This document shows, one piece after another, positions 47,991 to 59,900 of a DNA stretch of 64,000 nucleotides (its first letter is position 1; each line of letters opens with the position of its first letter). The notes under the pieces were generated by a model. It searched no databases. It worked only from the letters and a program-made list of their open reading frames with translations, and was not told the DNA's origin. The stretch spans positions 60,531,321 through 60,595,320 of the forward strand of contig NC_059075.1 of the NCBI RefSeq assembly GCF_020497125.1, read 5' to 3'. Source of the DNA: Mauremys mutica (lineage: Eukaryota; Chordata; Testudines; Geoemydidae). A program made the position numbers and the translations under genes.

Positions 47991-50900
47991 GCCCCTTTAA
48001 GTATGCTGCCCTTTTAAGTAGGTCGTCACTCAGTACTCTGAAGCCTGCTTGTTCAAACACAGCAACAACTGCTAGCAAGCTCCCTCCATCCTGAGCCCTG
48101 TCGTGTCCCCCCATCTGCTCTGTGGAGATGGGGGGCAGGGGTAGGGGGAGAGGGACACCCTGACATCAGCGCCCTCCCTACCTCTCCTTGGCTCTGCACA
48201 GCAAACAGGAGGCTCCCAGGAGCAGCTGGCCAGGGACTCCAAGGCAGAGGGAAGATGATAGCTTGCTGGACGGCCCTGCAGCTTAAACGAAATTAGGTCC
48301 TAGGCTGGGAGGCTGGTGGTTAGATAGCCTGCATGTAACTGCAGCTGAGTGTGTCCCTACCTGTGTGAATGCTGGTGAAAGTGCACGCTTGGAGGCCTTT
48401 GCAACTTGTCACAGCAGCGCAGGGTGAGAGGGAGCCCTCGCTGGTGGGTCAGAGGACTCAGTGGTACCCCAGTTCCAGGTGGTACCCCGGGAAGGAACCT
48501 GTCACATTGGCCATCTCCCTATTCAGTGTGGTACCCATGTAAGTTAGCTCATGAAAGATTTGGGACTCTGTAAACTTGTAGCTTGGATGAAGGCTCCAAT
48601 CTCATCTGTCCTTACCTTGGACTCGTGGCTCTCTCTCAAGTCGGATCTGGTCCCGCATGAGTTTCTGCTGCTCTTCTAGCTGCCGGGAGCCCTCTTCCCG
48701 CAGGCGTATTATCTACAATGGAGGCAGGAGAGAACAAATATCACAATTATGTTACCAAGAAAGTCTGCTAATTGGTATGTAATCAGCAGCAATCCCATCA
48801 TACTTGCATCCATTTAACCCTCTCACCATTAAGTAGAAGATGGAAAGGGAGAGAAAGAAAGGAGGAAAGTTTAAAAAGAAACCCCCCCCCACAAAAAAAA
48901 ACAACAACCATGAGTAGGGCTCTACAAATTTCACGGCTGTGAAAAACATGGCATGGATCATGAAATAAGCCCTTCCCTGTGAAATCCAATCCCTCCTGTG
49001 CTGTTGGGAGTGCCCCAGCCCGGAGCTCCTAGTTGCTAGTCCCGGCTGGGCTGGAGAGGGACAGGCAGTGGCAGATTAATGATTTTGCCGTCCCTAGACC
49101 CTGAAATAACTGCCGCCCCCGGCCCATATGAACTTGTTTTAGTTTTTCAACAAATTTGTTTGAACTAAAATGAATCTAAATCTCATTAAAATAATTGACA
49201 ATTTACAAGTTTTATTATAAATAAAATTGCAAGTACAGTGGACCCTTGCTTGAATGCGCGTCTGTATAGTGCGATTTTGCTTATAGCGCGGGACCGCGCA
49301 TGGATTCACAACTGAGAACCGCTTAATTTCTTCCTTCTGGTCATATTATTAACATTTAGGATTTTCAAGAGTATGTTTACTAAATGGCGTCACGCCATCA
49401 TTAGTGGTTTCAATATGCGCTATGATTGGTAGAATCGCGGCGTCACTTATGCCGCGATTACAAAAATGCTGCTATTATAAATTTGCCACCCCTGCAAATT
49501 TGTCGGCCTAAGCGATACTACGGCGCTGGGGACATGACTTGTCCTTCCCCTGTATGGCTGCTCTCAGTGGTGAGATCAGACCCATCTCCAAAGGCAGCCA
49601 GTGAGGGGGGTACAGCAGCCACGGATCTGGGCTTGGGGAGCCTACCCACCGCGAGTCCTGCCATGGATCATGGCATTCACCCACCATGGCTCCTGCTAGA
49701 GCTTCCACCCCTACAGCTTCTGCCAAGGCTCAGGGTGCTCATTTTTCCAGGGGTAGGGGGCAAATTAGCTGGAGTCCATTGGCTGGGACTAGCAGTTAGG
49801 AGCTCCTGGCTGGGGCGATCCCAGCAGCAAAGGGAGATCAGGCTCACCTCCAAGAGCCTCCTCCAGCTGCAGGAAGCTCTGTGGCTGCTGCCTTCAGAGC
49901 CCAGCTTCCCCCACGATTCCCTTTTGGGTCAGGACCCCCCAGGGTTACAACACCATGAAATTTCAGATGTAAACTGTGACGGGTTGCATCACAGGAACCC
50001 CCTTGGGAGCTGCCAACCGATGTGCCAAGACTACTTCTATCTTTGTTTTCCCTGCCAGCTCAGGACTCCAGCACCCTGTCTTGCTGAGTCAGACACTCTT
50101 GTCTACTTCAACAAAGACCCAGAGTCTGAATTACCTGCCCCAAAGCTGCAGGTTTACCTGAAAACAGCTCACAGAAGTATGCTTGTCTTTAGCACCCAGA
50201 TGCCCAACTCCCAATGGGGTCTAAACCCAAATAAATCTGTTTTACCCTGTATAGAGCTTATACAGGGTAAACTCATAAATTGTTCGCCCTCTATAACACT
50301 GATAGAGAGAGATGCACAGCTGTTTGCTCCCCCAGGTATTAATACATACTCTGAGTTAACTAATAAGTAAAAAGTGATTTTATTGAATACAGAAAGTAGG
50401 ATTTAGGTGGTTCCAGGAAGTAACAGACAGAACAAAGTAACTTACCAAGCAAAATAAAATAAAATGCGCAAATCTATGTCTAATCAAACTAGATACAGAT
50501 AGGATCCTCACCAGTTCCAGAATGCTCCCTTTTACAGGCTAATCTCCTTTTAGCCTGGGTCCAGCAATCACACACACACCCTATAGTTACTGTCCTCTGT
50601 TCCAGTTTCCTTTAAGTATCCTGGGTGCGGGGGTGGAGAGGCTCCTTCTTTCGCCAGCTGAAGACCCCATGGAGAGGTCTCCCAGGGATTTAAATAGACT
50701 CTCTCTTGTGGGTGGAGACCCCCCTCCTCACCCTGTGTAGACCATGAAATTTCAGATGTAAACATCTGAAATCATGAAACTGACCAATTTTAAAATCCTC
50801 TGGCCGTGAAATTGACCAAAATGGACCATGAATTTGGTAGTGACCGAACCATGAGGCTGGGATTATTCCACAGGAACCATTTATTCCAAAAGGCTGATGA

Positions 50901-53900
50901 ACTGCTATGGTTCACAGGAATTTGTTGGGTCTCAGCTCACCACCATGGCTACATGTTAAAAGGTTTTCAACCACTTTCCTGCCTGAAAATAACATGACAT
51001 GCAAATCTTTATTACCTCTTGTTCTAGTGTCCTGGTTATTCGGATCTCTTCCTCTTCGCTCACATGAGCTTGGGCTTCTCGTTCCCGGGCTTCAAGGTCT
51101 GCAAAAACCCCAAACCGCAGTTATTGCCATTATTGTCTAAAAAGCCAGTCTGGATGACACCAGAAACTAGAGATCCCTTTCCCAGACCTGGCTGCTCCTA
51201 GGGTTCCTTCCCTCAGTTCTCTGCCTGATGGCCTCTCCTGCCTCCCTTATATTTGGGTGGAGTGCTGAGCCAGCTGTAATGCTTTCCTCAGCAGGATCAG
51301 ACTCTGCTAACAACATGTGGGGTTTCACACAATCACTGTTTCATAAAGAATGATGTAAGAAAGTTCAGCCATTCTGGATGGACAGCTGTTTAACTCAGAA
51401 AATTACACAGGTGGAAGAAATAAGCACCACAGCACCTCAAATGTTTCCCCCAGGGCAAAAGGGAATGATCTTGATTGCCATACCAAGCTTTACTTTCTTT
51501 CTTCTCTCATCAAGTTTTTGAGTCCTTTCTGCTGCCTGCTTCTTGGCTTTTCTCACTTTGTCATATGCTGCCTATGAAAGAAACAACAGAATATGAATGA
51601 ATACAAAATAAAGAGGGAAAATAAGGGGAAATGAACAGAGTAGAGATTAGTTATCGATACATATTGAAACTAGAGGTGGAGAGTTTTCTAGTCACTGCTG
51701 GTGGCATTCATAAAAACACAAGATGTTACAAACCATTTTGAAATTAGGACAACACGAGAGCCTCAAGATGCAGCATGGAAGGCTCTAGAGGCATGGAGTC
51801 CAGGAGCTACCGCAAAGTGTTTTTAAGACAAAGTTTGACCCATCTTCAGTGGCAGGAAGTGTGTTTTGGATTCATGGGCCAGCCATGAGTAGCCACTTAT
51901 AGCACTGATACTATTGGTGAGGACGGTCATTTTCTGAATGGTGCAGAATAATAATCTGTTGGTGAGAGAGATCAGGTTTGCCTTAAAGTGAAGTTTAAAA
52001 TAAAAAATTATTTTCTAGGAAACTCTTTATATGCAGAATGTGTAGCTTGACTTTAATTGATCAGACACAGTCTTCTACTTCAAGGCAGAATTCTATACTA
52101 ATTGTAATAAATAATAATTCAGCATTTATATAGCACCTTAGGGCCAGATCCTCAGCTGGTGTAAACTAGCAGAGTTTCACTGAGGCCAATGGAGGTATGC
52201 TGCTTTACACTAGTTGAGTATCTGGCCCACCGATCTTCACAACACTGCTGTGTGCTAGCAAGGCCCTGATCCTGCACAGATTTATGTACATGCTTAACTT
52301 GACGCTTTGAGAGTAGTGGGACCATTCACAGTGCATAAAGTTAGGTATGTATGTAAGTATCTTTATTTTAAATACTGGCGGAAAAGCTGGTGGTGTTTTA
52401 CTTCATGAATATTTGGGTTTTCTAAGTGGAATTCCTCCCGCTGTTACTCCCACGCACACACTTTAAAAATGGAAGATAAGTTGTTCTTGGAATCAAGAAT
52501 ACCACCATTCAAGGGAGAATAGATTAACATTTTGGCCAGTCTTTCATAGAGATTTATTTATTGTTTTAAAACCTTCTCTTCTGGTATTTTGATAAGCCTT
52601 TTCTGGTTCTCTTAACTAGACACAGTTATTGGCTTGTGGTCAACTTTTTGTCTTAATTCTCACTTTACATTTCTGGATTATTTACAGGGCTGCAGTTGGT
52701 AGCCTGTGGAGTTGTCTTAATAAAAGGACAGACATCAGTTGCATTAATTGGGGTTCCTGTTTATAAGTTTATCTCCCCCCCCCCCATTTCAGATATGCTA
52801 CCTGTGACACAAACTTTGAACAAGAGATCTCACATGTATTGAAAGTTTTACTTTGCATTAGCAGATATTACTCAGAATAAAAGCAACATGATCTTACTTC
52901 TGTCAGACATTTTGTCTTAAACATTGAACAAGATACTGTTTTCTAAACATGACATCAGTCACATAAAATTAAGGGGTCCACGTGCCTATTGATTTTTTAC
53001 AGGCCTGATCTGATTTCAGAGCATATTGTTGGTGCTCAAGAGGAGTTGCAGTACTCAGTCTCTCTCCAAACCAGGCCCTAACTTTTTTTTTTTTTAAACT
53101 TGGAACATGTAAACACATGTTGGTAAACACAGTCTCAGCCAAGGTCTCTAACTCAGTCATTCCCACAGTGTATCAGGTGGGACCAAAAATATCTTTCTAG
53201 GTTCTTATACAGTGCCTATCCCCATCTGAGTTCACAAAGCCTAGAGATACACATTAGAACATCTAAATCTCTTACAGAAAAGATCCATAAAATGTAAGGC
53301 TCAATGGGAGTGGAGGGTGGGGAATGGAAAAGAAAGGAAGGCAGCTTTCACTATTTTAGCATACTTCCTTCTCCACTTATATAACACACACTGCCACCAT
53401 GTCCAAGGGATGGTCATCCTTACCCTTGCTGCTGCATCTGTTAGTACTGCTAAGGCCTGAGATAGCTGGTGGAAGAGTTCCTCTGGGGATTAGAAAGGAA
53501 AGAAGGGTAAAACACAAAACACCAAGTAAGCCATTCACAGAGTCTCTGGATATATATCAGAGGACGTAATTCCCTTATGGAAGATACCTATAGAATTCTA
53601 GAGAGAATAACAACATTTCTACAGTATTTGTAAGCCAGCCTATAGCTCACAGCTCTGGAAGTCACTCACAAAACTATGCTCTATTATCTAAGCTTTCATT
53701 TAAATAGAAAAAAACCCACAGTTTCTGGACCTTCAGGTTCTGAAGGAAATATTGAAAATGTGAATCATATGTAACCAATGCAGTAAAGTGTTCCTGAACC
53801 TGCAGATAACAGGACTGTTTTTTCAGGCTAAGTATGAACTCTCCCTTTCATCTCAATGGGCGATTAATTCTGAAACCTTCAGATGACAATTGAAATGTCA

Positions 53901-56900
53901 ATAATGTTAACTGTTTCACTGCTAATCATTTTAGGATTCATCTCACATGCTTATCCCACAACTGTCTTCCATGCCTCCCAAAGTGTCGTAAGGACCAGCT
54001 TCTCTCTGAAAGCTGCTACAGTGCATTTATATATGATCAGTATACAAATCTATAGCATATCAAACTGACAAACATGAGGACACCATAAAATAAACTGAAC
54101 TTAATATCAAAATGAACATCAGTGGCTCCACCATATGGATGGTATTATTCATTTTCATATTTAATTCATTAACATGTAAACTAAACAGCTGGAGAATTGA
54201 AGGACCTTGTCCATAATTTAGGTTCATTTCACTTCACAGTGTATGGAGACTTGCCTATAGCAGAGATATTATTTTCTCACAATGGGCACTACCCATATAC
54301 AAATAACTAATGATATACAAGTTTTATATTAGAAGCAGCAAAGAATCCTGTGGCACCTTATAGACTAACAGACGTTTTGCAGCATGAGCTTTCATGGGTG
54401 AATACCCACTTCTTCGGGTATTATATTAAAGGCTAAAGACTCTTAGAACTGTAGATTAGAAGTGTGACCTGGCAGCCAGTGGGATATAATGACCAAAGGT
54501 GGAGGATTCCCTCTGAGAATTACCATTAAGGGGAAGATTTTCAAAGGCAGAAAGAGGAGTTAAGCACCCAACTGCCATTTGTGCCTAGGTAAATCTGCCC
54601 CATGATCCAGTATCTGTGCATTTAGGCTTATAACTCAGTTACCTAGTAGCGATGAATGTGTCTCAGGGCTTGTCTACACGGTGGAGTAATGTGTGCTTAG
54701 GGAGGTGTGATTTCTAAAGTGCACTAATGTGCCTGCAGGTGCATACTAAAGTGTCTTTTACTACCACCTTAACACATGCTAGGGAACCTTTCATGCACAC
54801 CAGCGGGATCTACATGGACCAATTAATGCATGTGTTAATGCACTTTAGAAATCACACCCCCTGTAAGTGCTCATTAGCTCCACTGTGTAGACAAGACCTC
54901 AGAGATATGTGCACACACTGCATAACACAGGAACTTCCATAATTACTTGCAAAAACAGAGCTCTGCAACAGCAGACAAACATAGCCACTCCCAGGTGTCC
55001 ATGCAACTGGAACTGACAGGGAAAACCTACTTGTTTCTACACAGACTGATCTTACCTGCTCTGGGATTGTCTGGGTTCTTATCCGGATGGCAAGTCAGGG
55101 CCTTCTGCCTGTATGCTTTCTTAACCTGTAAGAATCAGAATAGAGATTCACCAATGAGTGCAGCTCTCCACATACAATGAGAGGCCTTCAGGACAAAAAC
55201 ATCACACAGGAAACTCAAGAAATGTACGACTGAATATTTAAGGAGAGTGTGTGTAAAAAATGACTTAAGGTTAGGCACCAGCACACACTGGCAAGACTGG
55301 AAGTGCCGCAGGCAACCTAGCAAATAAAGAAAGACTAGGACACTGATGGCACCACTGGCAGCTGGCTAGATAAATTAAACTATCCTACTGTAACTGCAGG
55401 AGGCTGTTTAAAGCTCAACTCCCAACTTTTCTACAGTGGTCTCACCTTATAATCAAATTGCACTGCAACAAGAAAACATTCCAGCCAAGTAGAACAGCAA
55501 CCACTCAAATTCACTCAATTTGACTTTTTTTAAAGCCAGAGGTTTCACTCCTAGATACAGCATGTTGCAGTAATAAACCCTTAAAGTCACAAATGAGTAG
55601 ATCACTACAGCCAAGGCCAACTTTAATATAACGAGGCACAATCTTCAGCAAGTCAGAAGTGGAAGGGGTGTTCTCTGCAGATGTAATTACTTGGAATGGA
55701 GGTTGTACAGCACACTGAACAAGTGGTATTGGCAGGGAGAGAAAATTTTGACCAAAGACTATATGATTTTAGTAATTATCTCAGAGATCCATGTTAGTTT
55801 TAGGGTTTGGTTTTTTTCAGCTATGGAGATGCTGCTACAGAGATCATGTACATACAGTATTTCTTACCCTTCAAAGAGAAGTCAACAAAAATTTTACAAG
55901 CCACTGAATAGGATTTTAACATCTGAGTTCTGTCTATCATAGGAAATCTTCATATGCAAGTATAAAATCAAGAAGAGTGACTTCCATCCATCTGCCAAGG
56001 AATCATTTTATTAATTGGCTGGAGGGAAACTGTGGTATTCAGACACCACCTGGTGGACATATATAAGTAACAGTAAAGGCAACCAGAGCTAAAACATAAC
56101 AAACCTAAATCATGCACCTCCGTAAATGAGACTCCACAAAAAATAAAGTGAAGTCTTCTCAAGGCACACATCATCCACAACATAGATAACTGTCAGAGGA
56201 ACTCTCCAATGTGATGACATCAGTTAGGGCTTCTGAACAACTGACTCAGGGAAAAATAATTCCCCCCTCAGTCACAGTCTAGACCAGGCCCGCACAACTC
56301 GTAAAGCGGTGAGGGCCACATTCCTCCAAAGAAAACAGCCGAGGGTCGAAACCTCCCGGCCCCGCAGAAACACCCCGCCCCAGGGCCGTCCAGCCCTGCA
56401 GAAATAAACCCTCCTTCCCCAGTGCCGCCCCACCAAAACAGCTGTGGGCCAAAAAGGAAGGTTGGGGGTGGGGAGGTGATACTTTATTTTAAATCAACCA
56501 GGGGCTCCCAGCTGAAGAGGTAGCTGGGAGCCCTCAGGGTCAAATTAAAGGGCTCAGGGCTCCGGCGGCTGGGGGAACCCGGCAGGGCCGGTTCTAGGTG
56601 TTTTGCTGCCCCAAGCAAAAAAAAACTTGTCTGCCCCCCGTCCCAGCCCTGGGCTCCCCCCTGTACCCCCCTGCTGCCCCAGTCCTGGGCTCTCCCCCCA
56701 CTGACCCACACCCCCTGCCGCCCCAGCGCTGGGCTTCCCCCTTTCCTCCCCACCAGTGCCCTCCCCCCACCCTGCTGCTGCCCCAGCCCTGGGCTCCCCT
56801 CCACCAGTGCCTCCCCCCCACACACACCTCCTGCCTCCCCAGCCCTGGGTCACTGGTAACGCTCCCAGGGCGGGTCATTCAGCAGGAATTTTGGATGTGC

Positions 56901-59900
56901 ACAAAACACAGACAGGATTGTAACCATATGGTTACAGAGGTGCAGTAAAGTGGAACAATTTTCAGCTTGTGTGATTGGAAGATATCTGGATGCATATTAT
57001 AAGACTGTCCTCCATAAATGAGGAAAAGTTGAGGTGCCTTTATTATTCTTTTGTTCCACTCTTTCTTTCTATGGGGAATTTGCCAATGCAATATCACTGT
57101 CTTCCTGAAACAAACAAAAAGGCAATGGCTGTTGAGAATAGCAATTCCAGTACTAATAAGCATTTCTTGCTCAATTTTATCCTGCTTTTTCTAAAGCAAG
57201 TTAGAGTGGATCAGTATATTTGGTTTGGGAGAAATGAAGTAACAGCTGCCCAAACTGAGCTTGAGCACTCCTGAATTTTGAGGTGTTCAAATCTGGAAGG
57301 CAGGTGCTGGGGAGGGGGCCTGTGGGCTCCACGGGGGAGCATGGCAGCAATGTGTCTGGAGCTGCATGGAGCCAGACACGCTGGCCTGAGTGGCACGGCA
57401 AGGGGGCTGGGGGTTGGAGAAGGGGTAGGGGGTTCCGGGGGGCAGTCAGGGGACAGGCAGCAGAAGGATAGGCATGGGAATCCCAGGGGTTTATCAGGGG
57501 ACAGGTAGGGGGTGGGGACCTGGGGGAAAGTTGGGGGGGTCTCAGGAGGGGGCAGTTGGGGACAAGGAGAAGGGAGGCTTAGATAGGGGGTGGTAGTTGG
57601 AGCAGGGGTCTTGGGAGGGAGCAATCAGGGTACAAGGAGCAGCAGCATTTAGATGGGGGTGAGGTTCTGGGTGGCAGTTAGGGGCAAGAGTCCCAGGAGA
57701 GCGGTATCAGGGGACAAGGATCAGCGGTGTTAGATAGGGGGGTGGGGGTCCTGGAGGGCAGCTGGGGCAGAGGTCTGGGGAGGGGGCAAACAGCGGCCGC
57801 ATGCCGGGATTCAAACGGCTCTGGGCTGCCCGCAGCAGCAGGGAGCCCTGAGCCCTTAAAATCCCAGCCGCGGCTGGGAGTCAGAGGGCTCTGAGCTGCC
57901 CGCAGAGCGCCGTGTGCGGGGGATTTAGAATCCCCTCGCGGGCCGCACAGTGAGGCTCTGCGGGCCGCATGCGGCCCGCGGGCCGCGTGTTGTGCAGGCC
58001 TGGTCTAGACATTAGAAGTTTCAAATAATAGATTGGGAATGAATTCCCTGTGGAAATCCTGAGCTGTTAATGATATAGGTTAGATAAGCATATATGAAAA
58101 AAATAAAGAACAGCATTCCACAAACCTTTGCAGAATATTATTTCTAGGAACATCTTAATAGATTTCCTTCTTAAAGGTTTTAACCCCCACCTTTAATAAA
58201 TACAAAAGCATCAATGATGTCCATGGAGTTTCCTATACACATTCCTCATAAATAATCTACTGACTGCACAAGGAAATCACATGATATAACAACAGGACCT
58301 CACCATTAAGTTCAAGAAATATAATTCAAAACTATTTAGAAGGTGTTCATATCCTTCCTTTCAATAAAATTGAAATTCATGACCATAGTCAGCCCTGGAG
58401 AAGTTGGATGCAACTCCACTGAAGACAATGGAGCTCTGCCTCCTTATCTTGGTGTTAAATTTTGTTCCTATCTAATTAAAAGGACCCTTTCAACTTAAAC
58501 ATCATACTCTTGCTAAAACTTTACCTACTGATGTTACTGTAACTGAAAATTACAGGAAAAAAGTTATTTCTTGTTAAGTTAAATTTTGTTTAATTGACAA
58601 CACTTGGTATTTAGTCAATTTCATTGTTCCTGTTCTATAAACTGTCAGTTTCCCCTATTGTTTGTGTGGGTCTATAAAACAAAGGAGAAAAAACAGGATG
58701 GGGGGGGGGAAAGGGAAACATAATTGCAAAACCACAGAGGTTTAAGGAGACTCATGCAGATTTAGTACCAGAAACTACTCTTAACTCTTTTTTGAAACTG
58801 GGGCCAGGGTTTCACCCCACATATTTAAGACAAGAAGCCAGAAAATATAGTACAGTGACTATAGTAGAGATGGTGATCAGTGAACTAGCAAATATTGTCT
58901 GTCCTATCAAATACCAGCAACATGACTAAGAATCACAATGCAACAGTATAATAAAACAATTGCCATACTAGGTATTAATAGGAGTATCCCATGCAAGATT
59001 AGTCCATACAATTAACAATCAGCTAACTTCCCCATAAAGTTAGCTGGGATGATTTAGTTGGGAATTGGTCCTGCTTTGAGCAGGGGGTTGGACTAGATGA
59101 CCTCCTGAGGTTCCTTCCAACCCTGATATTCTATGATTCTATGATAAACACTTCTTTAAAATGTAACTTTAAAACTCAAGGAACCAATGCGTTACATAGT
59201 GTTCCAAATTAGAGCTCCATACCAGGCCTAGTCTATATATTCTTTTCTCTCACCTCTTCACCCTTTCTCCCCCACCCCCCAATTCAAAGTTTCCTTCCCC
59301 CATTCCCTGTGTGTGTGTTGTCCATTTAGACTGCAAGTTCTTCAGGGCAGGGATCTGTTTAAGTCCATCTGTAAAGTACCTAGCAAGTTGGGACCCTTTC
59401 TACATAAATAATAAACCACGGTACTAAGTAGGCTTCATAAGGGGGAAATGCAATCATTGTGTGCCACCATGTTTCAAGAGAGGCAAATGAAGAGTTCACA
59501 GGTGAATAATGAAGATTATAAAACATTTGGAATATAACAGAATAATGTTCACTCTAGAGAAAGGAGCAAAGGAAGGCACAGCAACTCCCTACAAATAGGT
59601 AAAGAAATGTTATATGACAGGTTCCTGTTATTTTCATTGAGCAGTGAGGACACAACAAGGAATATTGGGCTAAAATGGGAAACAAAGAAGTTACACAATC
59701 ATCATCAAGGACCTGAGGCAGCTCTAATCTACACCAGGGTCCAGGCAGGCCCCCAGACAGCCCCAGAATGCAAAGGTACCAGAAAGCAGTCCTTGTCCCT
59801 TCTCTGAACTGAGCAGCTTTATGTGGAATGCCAAACTGGGCCCAAATGTATCTATTGAGCTTAACTCTTGTGAGTCTGACTAAATACAGTAGGTTTCTTT

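Larger units (their letters stand above)
48915..50847 (+). mobile_element. hAT transposon, same family as 37994, with nested insertions
   Basis: Begins TAGGGCTCTACAAATTTCAC; its right side keeps aaattgaccaaaatggacca then tgaatttggtag. Flanks are an identical accatgag (48907-48914, 50848-50855). Inside are a second hAT-like piece (about 49068-49510), a Tigger-like piece (49236 on) and the insertion at 49975-50740. Confidence 0.8.

Noticed and set aside
47755..48017. Frames of 63-81 codons rich in Arg, Glu and Val
   Set aside because: Translation of a GA/GT microsatellite.
49426..50370. Frame of 314 codons on plus
   Set aside because: It crosses borders of nested transposons and an insertion, and its translation has no recognisable domain.
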